From NCBI GenBank assembly GCA_963790965.1, contig CAWBQO010000002.1:434001-498000 (forward strand): a stretch of DNA of 64,000 bases, read 5' to 3'. Positions 44,889 through 53,474 of the stretch are shown here, one piece after another. Positions within the stretch are counted from its first letter, which is position 1, and each line of letters begins with the position of its first letter. The DNA is from CAWBQO01 sp963790965. Lineage in GTDB: Bacteria > Bacteroidota > Rhodothermia > Rhodothermales > DASSAV01. Under the pieces are notes generated by a model. That model had not been told where the DNA came from, searched no databases, and saw nothing but the letters and a program-made list of their open reading frames with translations. A program made the position numbers and the translations under genes.

Positions 44889-45872
44889 TTACGCCCGGGC
44901 CGCAGTAGACGGCGACGGTTTGATCTTGGTCTTCGCCGACGCGATAGGGGCGGTTTTCTCCTCAACAACGAGCGACTTACCGAAGGTCTTTACGGTGAAT
45001 ACAGGGCACGGGGCCATACGTACGACCTTTTCCGCAACGCTGCCCATCACGAGCCGCGGAACACCCGTCCGGCCGTGGGTTGAGATGACCACCATATCGG
45101 CCGCGTGCTCCCGTGCCGCATCTACGATGGTGGGCGCGGGGTGCCCGATGGCTACCACGATCTCGAAAGGCACCCTTGATCCGACGGTATCCTCGACAAG
45201 CTCCTGCAGCGCCGCCGTGGTTTTCTCCTCCAGATCTGCGCTTGAGAGCGTGAGCGGCTCGATGCCGTAAACGTGTGGCAACACGGCCTCCTCGATGACG
45301 TGCAGTACCGTAAGCGATGCGCCATAGGCAACTGCAAGCTCGGCCGCGTTCTGGAGCGTCACGCGAGCGCAATTAGAGAAGTCGACCGGAACCAGCACCG
45401 TCGAGACGCCCCCTCCGCCAAGCGGAGCCGGGTTTTCACGGACGGTGTAGACGGGGCAGGTGGCAAACCGAACGACTTCCTCGGCGACGCTGCCGAGGAA
45501 CAGGCGGTCCATGCCGCGGCGGCCGTGCGTGCCCATCACGATCAGATCGATGTCGTGCTTGTCAGCGTAATCGAGGACCGCGACAGCGGCGGAAACATCC
45601 AGCACGCGCGCCTGAATGATCGGGACGCCATGCGCCCAGCTCTTGTCGTCGGACTGGCTGCCGCGCGCGAGATGAAGCTGTTCGGCCACTTCGTCTTCCG
45701 TAAACGGGAAGTCCATGACCACATCGCCCGGGTTCTGGCGATGATGAACGATGGCATGCAGGACGTGCAACTCGGCACCAAACTCCTCGGCGAGATAGGT
45801 TGCCTGTGCGAAAGCATGCTCGGCGCAGCGCGAGAAATCGGTCGGAAAGAGGATGCGCTTGATCTGTAGCAT
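44889..45872 (-). CDS. Tandem-domain universal stress protein
   Basis: A 327-residue protein made of two UspA domains (about residues 1-145 and 155-300). Each has the nucleotide-binding signature of the ATP-binding subclass: VMGTHGRRGMDRLFLGSVAE in the first and ISTHGRTGVPRLVMGSVAEK in the second. The C-terminal tail is Lys/Ala-rich. It is in a minus-strand run with a second Usp (upstream) and the Acg-type nitroreductase (downstream), a grouping typical of stress or low-oxygen regulons. Confidence 0.9.
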   Translation of the reverse strand: MLQIKRILFPTDFSRCAEHAFAQATYLAEEFGAELHVLHAIVHHRQNPGDVVMDFPFTEDEVAEQLHLARGSQSDDKSWAHGVPIIQARVLDVSAAVAVLDYADKHDIDLIVMGTHGRRGMDRLFLGSVAEEVVRFATCPVYTVRENPAPLGGGGVSTVLVPVDFSNCARVTLQNAAELAVAYGASLTVLHVIEEAVLPHVYGIEPLTLSSADLEEKTTAALQELVEDTVGSRVPFEIVVAIGHPAPTIVDAAREHAADMVVISTHGRTGVPRLVMGSVAEKVVRMAPCPVFTVKTFGKSLVVEEKTAPIASAKTKIKPSPSTAARA

Positions 45873-45916
45873 GGCTTCTCAGGTTTAGGAGGGTCAATGG
45901 CAGGATTGGGGGGCGC

Positions 45917-46867
45917 TCAGAGAGCGCGCTCTGCCGCTCCGGCCATTTCCTCGCTGATGAGCGAACGCCCGAATGCCTTCACCGTCAGCACCGGGCAAGG
46001 TGCCATCCGAACGACTTTCTCTGCGACGCTGCCGAGCAGGAAGTGCTCCACGCCGGTAAGACCGTGCGTGGACATCACGATCAGGTCGGCGTTTATCTTC
46101 CCTGCATAAGAGGCAATCTCCGCCGGCGCGCGGCCCGGCACGGCTCGGAAAGAGACGTCGGTGCGCGCACAACCAGTCTTTTTGTAAGCTGCCGCAAGCT
46201 GCTTGAGCGCCCGGTCCTCGATGTCCGGCTGGATGTCATAGATCGAGAAGACGCCCGTGTTGTAGAAGGCCGGGTGCAGGTACTCCTCGACGACGTGCAG
46301 CAGTTCAATGCGGGCGTCGTAGAGGGAGGCCCATTCGCACGCATGTTCGAGCGCGCGAGCGGCGTACTGCGAAAAATCGTAGGGGACGAGGATCGCGTCG
46401 AGCGGCCTTCCGGCAATGTACGTCTTCGCGAGCTTCTTGGCGTGGACGGTCATGACGGGGCACGAGGAAAGGCGCACCACCTCTTCCGCAACGCTGCCGA
46501 GCAGCAGGCGCTGAAGGCCTCTGCGGCCGTGCGTGCCCATGACGATGAGGTCCACGTCCTGTTCGTTGGCATACGCCAGCACGGACGGCGCAACGGCCAC
46601 GTCTCGCTCCACGTGATATTCGATCACGATGCGCTCCGGGTCGTGCAAGTTCTCGGCCCGGGCAAGCCGCCGCAGCCGCTCGCGAAGCCGCTCCCGCTCG
46701 CCTTCAATGTCGTGGACGGACACGGAGGCGTCGCCGTGAAGCACGTCTACGCGGAGGACGTGAACCTGAGCGCCGGATCGGAGCGCCAGGCCAAGTCCCT
46801 CATCCAGCGCGTGATCGGCGCATTGCGATCCGTCACGCGGCACGAGCAGTCGTTTGAGTTGAAGCAT
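45917..46867 (-). CDS. Tandem-domain universal stress protein
   Basis: A 316-residue paralogue of the downstream Usp, also with two UspA domains. The first starts MLQLKRLLVPRDGSQCADHA; the ATP motif is VMGTHGRRGLQRLLLGSVAE, and the second motif is MSTHGLTGVEHFLLGSVAEK. Start ATG 46867 is chosen to match the paralogue; the frame extends 51 codons further without similarity. It is 44 bases upstream of the next usp gene, so all three genes are probably one operon. The two proteins likely arose by tandem duplication. Confidence 0.9.
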   Translation of the reverse strand: MLQLKRLLVPRDGSQCADHALDEGLGLALRSGAQVHVLRVDVLHGDASVSVHDIEGERERLRERLRRLARAENLHDPERIVIEYHVERDVAVAPSVLAYANEQDVDLIVMGTHGRRGLQRLLLGSVAEEVVRLSSCPVMTVHAKKLAKTYIAGRPLDAILVPYDFSQYAARALEHACEWASLYDARIELLHVVEEYLHPAFYNTGVFSIYDIQPDIEDRALKQLAAAYKKTGCARTDVSFRAVPGRAPAEIASYAGKINADLIVMSTHGLTGVEHFLLGSVAEKVVRMAPCPVLTVKAFGRSLISEEMAGAAERAL

Positions 46868-47137
46868 GGCAACCTTCCGGAAAGTGTGAACCGTTTTTCC
46901 TGTTTCCTGAACCGGCTCTCCAAAAGAATACGGAACCCTGTGGCGGATTGTTGACGGGCCAAGCGGCCGCGCGCCGTGGGCAAATGCGTGTCTAAATTGT
47001 AGGGAAATCCCTTGCCTCATCCCTACTTTTCGGCGCAGTCGGCCGCAAGCCGCCCCTGTATTACGACACAGCGGCTGCGAGACGCAAGGGTCCTGCAGCC
47101 GCTGTGAAAGCTTCGTTCTTGAAACCGCTCGGGCGAT

Positions 47138-47854
47138 TTACCGGGAGTTCAGCTTGAACGTGACCGGTATGGCGAACTGCACGCGAACCGGCTTGCCGCG
47201 CTGCATACCCGGCTTGAAGTTCGCCTGCGTAACGCAGCGGACGGCCTCCTCATCCAGGCCGCCGCCCACGCTGCGGGCGACGCTCGGGCTGAGCACCTTT
47301 CCTTTTTCGTCAACCACGAACTGCACCACGACGCGGCCTTCCAAGCCTGCCTTACGCGCAATTTCAGGATAGTTGACGCAGGATTGGATCGCTCCGATGC
47401 CGCCAACCAGCTCCGGCATCTGCTCCACGACCACGAACACTTCCGGCTCTTCATCTACCACTTTCGCCGTTTCCTTGGGAGCGGGCGGAGGAGGCGGCAC
47501 GTCGGAGATCGGCGCGTCGAGATCGAGCGTAGCATCGAGATCCAGGGCTACGTCCTCAAGAACTTCGTCGTTCGGAACTTCGACAGGCACCGGCGGCCGC
47601 GGAGGAGGCGGCGGCTTGACGTCCTGTTTCGTTTGTTTGATCTCTTCCATCTGCACCACTTCCTGCTCCACCTCGACAATTTCGAACGTGTCGCCGGACT
47701 GGAACTGCATGCGGAATGCGAGCACCATCAGCAGGAGTGCAATGACAAGACCGATCTCGACCTTGAGCCGGTAGCCGGACTTTACGTCCGCTCCGGGGGC
47801 TTTGTGGACGATGATCGTTTTTTTAGTCGGGGGTTGCCCCTCGGTGTGTTTCAT
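47138..47854 (-). CDS. TonB-family energy transducer (second copy, Bacteroidota type)
   Basis: A 238-residue TonB. One membrane anchor (LVIALLLMVLAFRM, about residues 36-50) is followed by an acidic linker, a Pro-rich spacer (KPPPPPRPPVPVEVP) and the C-terminal domain (PEIARKAGLEGRVVVQFVVD and AVRCVTQANFKPGMQRGKPV). The VEVEQEVVQMEEIKQTKQ linker and the VNYPEIARKAGLEG block are typical of Bacteroidota TonB proteins. Start ATG 47854 has AGAAGG eight bases upstream; Met at 47872 is an alternative. It differs strongly from the tonB at 26571, so the two may serve different receptor groups. Confidence 0.9.
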   Translation of the reverse strand: MKHTEGQPPTKKTIIVHKAPGADVKSGYRLKVEIGLVIALLLMVLAFRMQFQSGDTFEIVEVEQEVVQMEEIKQTKQDVKPPPPPRPPVPVEVPNDEVLEDVALDLDATLDLDAPISDVPPPPPAPKETAKVVDEEPEVFVVVEQMPELVGGIGAIQSCVNYPEIARKAGLEGRVVVQFVVDEKGKVLSPSVARSVGGGLDEEAVRCVTQANFKPGMQRGKPVRVQFAIPVTFKLNSR

Positions 47855-48190
47855 ATCTGAGCCTTCTTTCATAACCTTCGGATGCACTTGCGTGAAAATC
47901 GTCTCGCGAGAGAAAGCACCCGGCCGGCCTTGAGGCTTGCCGGGGCCGGAATGCGCGGCCGCATACCCCTTTATGTCTTTCCTACGCTTGAGATGAAGAA
48001 CGGAACCGCTTACACGCGGCATATTTGCAATATCTGTATTACAAACGTAACCGAATGAAGGGCGACCCGGGAACTACCGGTAAGCCAAGCCCGGCGCGTC
48101 CTGTAAGGGAAACGCTCACACTGTAGGTTGCGGTACGGTAACGGCCCGGCAAAGATGCACCGGTGCCGTGGAGATTCGCTGAAAAAGCTT
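47855..48190. other. Intergenic region upstream of tonB, with a short dyad
   Basis: About 336 bases with no supportable gene. A 13-base symmetric site, ATATTTGCAATAT (48021-48033), lies within an AT-rich stretch about 170 bases from the tonB start and could be a promoter or operator. The rest is GC-rich without features. Confidence 0.35.
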
Positions 48191-49984
48191 CTACGCGGGT
48201 TCAGCGCCCGAGGCTTTGCACGGAAGATCGACCACAAACCGCGCACCTTCGCCGGGGCTGCTGAATCCCGCTATCGTGCCGTTGTGGCGCTCGGCGATCC
48301 GCCGGCAGATAGCCAGCCCCATGCCTGCGCCCGGGAACTTGCTCTTTCCATGCAGGCGCTGAAAGGGCGAGAAGATGCGGTCGAGATACTTCTCGTCAAA
48401 ACCGATGCCGTTGTCCGCCACCTCGATTCGGCACCACGGGATTCCCTCCTCGTCCTCGTGCCGCGTTGCCCGCAGTTTCACGACGGGTGCGACGCCGGAA
48501 CGGGCGAACTTCAGGCCGTTGCCGATGAGATTCTGCAAAAGCTGCCTCATCTGCATCGGATCGGCGTCGATCGTCGGGAGCGTGTCTGTTTCCACGCGCC
48601 CTTCGCTTTCGGCCAGTGCGACGTCGAGGTCCGAGAGCACTTCCTCCAGAATGACGTTCAAATCGCACGGCTTGAGCGGGTGCGCGCGCGTCGAGACGCG
48701 GGAGAACGAAAGGAGCGCCTGAAGCAGCTCGGACATTCGTCCGCCGGCATTCTGGATGCGTTCAATGTAAAAACGCGCGTCTTCCGTGAGCGCTTCACCG
48801 AGGTCCTCCTTTAGAAGATCCGTAAAGAAGCCGATCTTGCGAAGCGGCTCCTGCAGATCGTGCGACGCCACATAGGCGAACTCCTGCAGCTCTTTGTTCT
48901 TGGCTTCAAGAACGGAGGTCGACGCATTCAGCGCCTGCGTTCGGCTCATGACGCGCTCCTCGAGTGTCTCGTTGAGACCGCGGAGCCGGATCTCACTTTC
49001 GGCGAGGGCCTCGGCCGCTTCTCGGCTCGCCGTCACGTCGGCCAGAATGAGCACGGCACCGAGGCGGCGGCCGTCGTCGCTGCGGAGGGGCGCGCTGCTC
49101 AGGTGCAGGTGCAACCGGCCGCCGCCGGGCGCTTCGAATATGGCGTCAACACCGGACGCGGCTTCCTCACCCCGGCTTAGCGTCTGGATGAACACTTCGC
49201 CGCCCGCTCCGCTCTGCCGGTTCGCGATGCGAAGCGGCATGGTTTCGGAGAGGCGCGTCAGCAGCAAGTTGCCTTCGAAGAGCGCTTGCGCCCGGCCGCT
49301 GGCGTGGGTAACGACCCCCTCCGCATCGCAAACGATGATGGCCTCGGCGGCCTGTTCAAGAATGGAGTGGGCAAGCCGCTCCGACTCCACCACTTCCAGG
49401 TGCGCCCGCTGCTCCGTCAGATCCGTCACCACCACGCTGATGCCCTGTTCGCCCACCATTCCCGCCGCGCTTCGAGAGAGATAGACGGGGATCATCGCGC
49501 CCTTATTGCCCCGAAGGCAAACCTCGATGCGGGCATCGTCGTCCCTGTTTAGGTAAGCGTCGAAGAGCGCCCGATATTTGTTTCCGATCAGATCGGCGAA
49601 AGGCGTGCCGACCAGTTCCAACGCATCTTTGCGCGTAAGGCGGCAAAAGCTCGGATTGACGTAGAGCAGCGTGCCGTCCGTCGCGAGCATCACGGCGCCT
49701 TCCTGCATGGCCTCGACAAGCTTCCGGTACGGATCATCGACGCCGACGAGGGTAAACACCTCCGGCCGGTCCTCATCACGCCCGGCGACCACAAGGGCGT
49801 CCACTTCTCCCCCACCAATGGCGCGCACGACCTCTTCCGTCTCGCGCAGGCGTGCCCGCAGCCGCTGCAATTCCGACAAAAGGTCTTCAGCAGAGCGCGA
49901 CAATTCGCCGTCGCGGTGGAGAGAGGCCTCGGGATTAGGCTGGTTTCCTATCAATTTCTTCAAATTCTTTATCTTAGAATGCAC
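48191..49984 (-). CDS. PAS-domain sensor histidine kinase in the kaiC-kaiB operon
   Basis: A 597-residue cytoplasmic kinase, start GTG 49984. An N-terminal coiled coil (LLSELQRLRARLRETEEVVRA) is followed by two PAS domains (about residues 80-200 and 205-325), a linker coil, and the HisKA domain with AYVASHDLQEPLRKIGFFTD. The HATPase domain shows ADNGIGFDEKYLDRIF and GAGMGLAICRRIAERHNG. There is no membrane segment and no KaiB-like thioredoxin fold at the N-terminus, so it is not a SasA orthologue. Its start overlaps the kaiB stop by one base (TAGTG), so it is translationally coupled. It is the most likely output or input kinase of the KaiBC module. Confidence 0.92.
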   Translation of the reverse strand: MHSKIKNLKKLIGNQPNPEASLHRDGELSRSAEDLLSELQRLRARLRETEEVVRAIGGGEVDALVVAGRDEDRPEVFTLVGVDDPYRKLVEAMQEGAVMLATDGTLLYVNPSFCRLTRKDALELVGTPFADLIGNKYRALFDAYLNRDDDARIEVCLRGNKGAMIPVYLSRSAAGMVGEQGISVVVTDLTEQRAHLEVVESERLAHSILEQAAEAIIVCDAEGVVTHASGRAQALFEGNLLLTRLSETMPLRIANRQSGAGGEVFIQTLSRGEEAASGVDAIFEAPGGGRLHLHLSSAPLRSDDGRRLGAVLILADVTASREAAEALAESEIRLRGLNETLEERVMSRTQALNASTSVLEAKNKELQEFAYVASHDLQEPLRKIGFFTDLLKEDLGEALTEDARFYIERIQNAGGRMSELLQALLSFSRVSTRAHPLKPCDLNVILEEVLSDLDVALAESEGRVETDTLPTIDADPMQMRQLLQNLIGNGLKFARSGVAPVVKLRATRHEDEEGIPWCRIEVADNGIGFDEKYLDRIFSPFQRLHGKSKFPGAGMGLAICRRIAERHNGTIAGFSSPGEGARFVVDLPCKASGAEPA

Positions 49985-50328
49985 TACTGAGATACGGGGC
50001 GAAGGTCGAGGCCCACCAGCACGCGCTCGGTATTGGACAGGTCGCCGATAATCTTCCGGGCAGGCTCGGGCAACTTGCGCACGAGCGTAGGAATGGCAAG
50101 GATCTGATCGCCCTTGGCCAGTTGGGGGTTCTCGAGCAAGTCGATGACTTCGATTTTGTACTGCCCGGCCATGTGCTCCTCACAGATGGCCTTGAGGTTG
50201 TTCAGCGCGGTGATACTTTTGGGCGTTTGCCCGGCGACGTACAGCCGCAGCTCCCAGACCGCACTTCCGGCGGAAGGGCCGGCCGAAGAATCGACGGGAG
50301 GTTCGGAGCCTTTCTCTTGAAAACTCAT
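49984..50328 (-). CDS. kaiB: KaiB-family protein
   Basis: A 114-residue KaiB with a short N-terminal extension. The thioredoxin-like core is well conserved: WELRLYVAGQTPKSITALNN, then YKIEVIDLLENPQLAKGDQI, then LAIPTLVRKLPEPARKIIGD and ERVLVGLDLRP. KaiB binds the CI ring of phosphorylated KaiC and switches the clock or timer phase. It lies 11 bases downstream of kaiC and overlaps the histidine kinase start, an operon order seen in several non-cyanobacterial KaiBC systems. Confidence 0.94.
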   Translation of the reverse strand: MSFQEKGSEPPVDSSAGPSAGSAVWELRLYVAGQTPKSITALNNLKAICEEHMAGQYKIEVIDLLENPQLAKGDQILAIPTLVRKLPEPARKIIGDLSNTERVLVGLDLRPVSQ

Positions 50329-50339
50329 GCTCGTTGGGG

Positions 50340-52064
50340 TTATTGATCGGATGAGGTTGCGTGGTCGTGGCGGCGTATACCGGCGATGGTCGAGCGAGCG
50401 TCCTTGTAGACGGCGTCGCGCGCTTCGGCCTCCGTAAGCAGTTTGCGTGTTTCGTCTGCTTCGGCTTCGAACTGCGCGCGCAGAGCGGCGATCTGCGCGT
50501 CCATGAGCGAGCGCTTGCGCTCGAGATCGCGGCCGCGCCGCTCCGCGTCCTGCCGCCGCCGCATGGCCTCGATCGCGTCGCGGGATTCTTGCGCGGCGCG
50601 CGCAGCACCCGTAAGCACGCCTTCGATGCCCATGTAAGCCGGCACGAGCTGCACGCCCTGAGCGGTGATCCGCATCTCGCGAATCTGATTCGAATGATCC
50701 ATTCCGCGGGACTTGAGCACGTAGAGGCCGCGGTTGCGCTCGCCCTCGGCCTCTATCATGCGCACGAGTATCCACGTGTCCATCAGAGAGGAAATGCCAA
50801 CCGGCGTGGCGTCCCTCTCGTCTGCTCCGTCGGCCAGGTTGGTCATGACGGAGGTAATGCCCTTTTGCTTGAGGTAATCCAGAAGGCGAACGAGAATGGA
50901 TTCTACGTCCAGCGGATCGCCGGCATTGAGCAAGTTAGAGATGGGGTCGAGAATGACGATGGCGGGACGGTGCCGCTTCACGTGTCGATGAATGCTCACC
51001 AAGTGCAACTCCAACCCCTGCAGCGTTGAACGGACGGACTCCGTGTGTAGCAGTCCGGCCCTTTCCCACTGCGCGAGGTCTATCCCGATGGAAGACATGT
51101 TGCGCTTGAGCTGCTGCGGCGACTCTTCAAAAGCCAGGTAGAGGCAGTGCTTCCCGCTCCGGCACGCGGCATCGGCAATGTGCGCGGCAACGCTCGTCTT
51201 GCCGGTGCCGGCCGTTCCGGTAATCAGCACGCTCGTACCGCGAAAGAAGCCCTTACCTTCGAGCATGTCGTCCAGCCCCGATATTCCCGTCGACACGCGC
51301 TCGGTGTGCGCCTCATGATCGAGTCTTAAAGAGGTGATGGGCAGCACGGAAATGCCATCGTCGCCAATGAGGAACGGGTATTCGTTTGTGCCGTGCGCGG
51401 AGCCGCGATACTTCACGATCCGGAGGCGGCGCGTCGAGAGCTGACTTCGTATGCGGTTGTCGAGAATGGCGACGAAGTCGGACACGTACTCCTCGAGTCC
51501 GAAGCGGGTGATCGGCCCGTCGCCGCGCTCGGCCGTCACGATGGTGGTCACGCCGCGATCTTTCAGCCAGCGGAAGAGGCGCCGCAGCTCGGCCCTGAGC
51601 ACCGTCTCGTTGGGAAAGCCCGAGAAGAGCGCCTCGATGGTGTCGAGAACCACCCGTTTGGCTCCCACCGCATCAATCGCAAAGCCGAGCCGAAGAAAGA
51701 GGCCTTCGAGGTCGAAATCGCCCGTTTCCTCGATCTCGCTTCGTTCGAGGCGGATATGATCGAACGAGACGAGGCCCCGGCTCATGAGGTCCTGCAGGTC
51801 AAAGCCGAGAGAGGCGACGTTCTTCGTCAGTTCGTCCTCGGTCTCCTCAAAGGCAAAGAAGACGCCGGGTTCGCCGAACTCGTCCGCGCCGCGTACGAGA
51901 AACTCCGACGAGAGCAGCGTCTTGCCACACCCGGGTCCTCCGGCGATGAGGGAGATCCGCCCGCGAGGCAATCCGCCTCCCGTAATCTCATCGAGTCCGT
52001 CGATGCCGGTCGGTGCCTTTTCGATGCCCACCGGCCGGTCCTCAGCCGTATCAAGATTCGCCAT
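50340..52064 (-). CDS. kaiC: KaiC-family double-domain ATPase with coiled-coil tail
   Basis: A 574-residue KaiC with both RecA-like domains. CI has Walker A GGPGCGKT (42-49) and paired catalytic Glu in FAFEETEDE (about 73-74). CII has GTAGTGKT (283-290) and EE at 313-314. The residues matching Synechococcus Ser431-Thr432 are Ser425-Ser426 (GISSLMDTW), so an S-S pair replaces S-T. The C-terminus does not resemble the KaiA-binding A-loop of cyanobacteria; after VQLVPAYMGIEG comes about 90 residues of charged coiled coil. This fits KaiC2-like, KaiA-independent proteins. It heads an operon with kaiB and a histidine kinase. Its timing or stress role here is by family inference. Confidence 0.94.
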   Translation of the reverse strand: MANLDTAEDRPVGIEKAPTGIDGLDEITGGGLPRGRISLIAGGPGCGKTLLSSEFLVRGADEFGEPGVFFAFEETEDELTKNVASLGFDLQDLMSRGLVSFDHIRLERSEIEETGDFDLEGLFLRLGFAIDAVGAKRVVLDTIEALFSGFPNETVLRAELRRLFRWLKDRGVTTIVTAERGDGPITRFGLEEYVSDFVAILDNRIRSQLSTRRLRIVKYRGSAHGTNEYPFLIGDDGISVLPITSLRLDHEAHTERVSTGISGLDDMLEGKGFFRGTSVLITGTAGTGKTSVAAHIADAACRSGKHCLYLAFEESPQQLKRNMSSIGIDLAQWERAGLLHTESVRSTLQGLELHLVSIHRHVKRHRPAIVILDPISNLLNAGDPLDVESILVRLLDYLKQKGITSVMTNLADGADERDATPVGISSLMDTWILVRMIEAEGERNRGLYVLKSRGMDHSNQIREMRITAQGVQLVPAYMGIEGVLTGAARAAQESRDAIEAMRRRQDAERRGRDLERKRSLMDAQIAALRAQFEAEADETRKLLTEAEARDAVYKDARSTIAGIRRHDHATSSDQ

Positions 52065-52122
52065 GCAGGTGCGATAAGTCTCTTATACACAAAGGGCTGC
52101 TTAACAGGTGGCAATCTATGAA

Positions 52123-52149
52123 GAAACGTACTAAACGATTCCGATACAA
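52123..52149 (-). promoter_or_regulatory. Possible promoter of the kaiC operon
   Basis: On the minus strand, TTG (52149-52147) and TACGTTTC (52130-52123) are 16 bases apart. The -7-like element fits TAnnTTTG, but the spacer is short. It is about 60 bases from the kaiC start. Confidence 0.35.
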
Positions 52150-52267
52150 GTGTAACAAAGTTTCGTGCCACGTCAAAAGCCTGGCCCTGGCGGGACTGCG
52201 GATGAAGAAGCGGTGCGGGGTTGCACCGGGAGCGAATTTTCGGTAGTTTTGATTGGAAAAAAGGACC

Positions 52268-53338
52268 ATGCCGGAAACAAAGGACCTCTCTCCGCTGACC
52301 CGCGAGCAGCTGCTCGCCTGGCCAAAAGCGGAACTCCACTGCCACCTCGACGGCTCGCTCCGCCTGTCGACGGTTCTGGACCTCGCCCGTGAGCAGGGCA
52401 AACTCGCGCTCCTTCCCGCCGACAGCCTCGACAGTCTGGAAGAGATCTTGCGCCGCGTAGACGAGTCGGAGACGCTGGAAGCCTACTTGACGTGGTTTTC
52501 CTACACGATCCCGCTCATGCAGACGCGCGAGGCGCTATCGCGCATCGCCTATGAGCTGGCCGAGGACAACGCGCGGGAGAACGTGCGCTACCTCGAAGTT
52601 CGCTATGGCCCGATCCTTCATACCGAAGAAGGGCTGTCGCTGGAGGAAGTCAACGACGCCGTGCTTGACGGCCTCAAAATGGCCGAGCGTGACTTCGGCA
52701 TCCGAACGGCCGTCATCGTCTGCGGCCTGCGTGACCGTTACGAGAGCGCGTCGCTCCGGCAGGCGGAGATGGCGGTGGCATACCGCAATCGTGGCGTTGT
52801 CGCATTTGATCTTGCAGGCGGAGAGGCCGGGCATCCGCCCAAGCACCACTTGCACGCCTTTTACTACGCGCGCAACAACCTGCTCAACCTGACCGTGCAC
52901 GCGGGCGAGTCGTGGGGGCCGGACTCCATTCATCAGGCGCTCTTCTTTTGCGGTGCGCACCGGATCGGCCATGCAACGTCCCTCTATCAAAGCCCCGACC
53001 TCCTGCAGTATTTCGTCGATCACCAGGTGCCCATCGAGGTCTGCCCGACGAGCAACGTGCAGACGCATGTGGTGCCCAGCCTGGCGGAGCACCCGCTCAT
53101 CGGGTACGTCCGCGCGGGGGTGCCGGTGACGATCAACACGGACAACCGGCTCTTCAGCCGCACCTCGGTTACGGAAGAACTCTGGCGCGTCTACGAAAGC
53201 TGCGGCCTGACCGCGGCTCAGATGCAGGATATTGTTCTGAACGGCTTCCGGGCGGCGTTCCTGCCGTGGGATGAGAAGCAGGCGATGCTCGATGCGGTTA
53301 AGCCGGGGGTTCTACTGAACAAGCTGGAGACCGCCTGA
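52268..53338 (+). CDS. add: Adenosine deaminase-family protein
   Basis: Deaminates adenosine (or a related purine such as adenine) to inosine. At 356 residues it has the amidohydrolase metal site ELHCHLDGSL, the second-His region LTVHAGESWGPDSIHQAL, the catalytic His in HRIGHATSL, and Asp pair in TINTDNRLFSRTSVTEE. Start ATG 52268 (AAAGGACC upstream); a TTG five codons earlier is unlikely. Purine specificity is probable, but adenine deaminase cannot be excluded without a tree. Divergent from kaiC. Confidence 0.88.
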   Translation: MPETKDLSPLTREQLLAWPKAELHCHLDGSLRLSTVLDLAREQGKLALLPADSLDSLEEILRRVDESETLEAYLTWFSYTIPLMQTREALSRIAYELAEDNARENVRYLEVRYGPILHTEEGLSLEEVNDAVLDGLKMAERDFGIRTAVIVCGLRDRYESASLRQAEMAVAYRNRGVVAFDLAGGEAGHPPKHHLHAFYYARNNLLNLTVHAGESWGPDSIHQALFFCGAHRIGHATSLYQSPDLLQYFVDHQVPIEVCPTSNVQTHVVPSLAEHPLIGYVRAGVPVTINTDNRLFSRTSVTEELWRVYESCGLTAAQMQDIVLNGFRAAFLPWDEKQAMLDAVKPGVLLNKLETA

Positions 53339-53474
53339 CCGTGTAGCGCAGAGTAGTCGCGCAACCGTGAGCATTTTCGAACAGGCCCGTGCGCTTCTGC
53401 AGCGTACGGGCCTGTACTGTTCTTCGGGGGCGAATCGCAGTATCTTGCACCCTCCTGCAAGACTTCCGCTCCGC

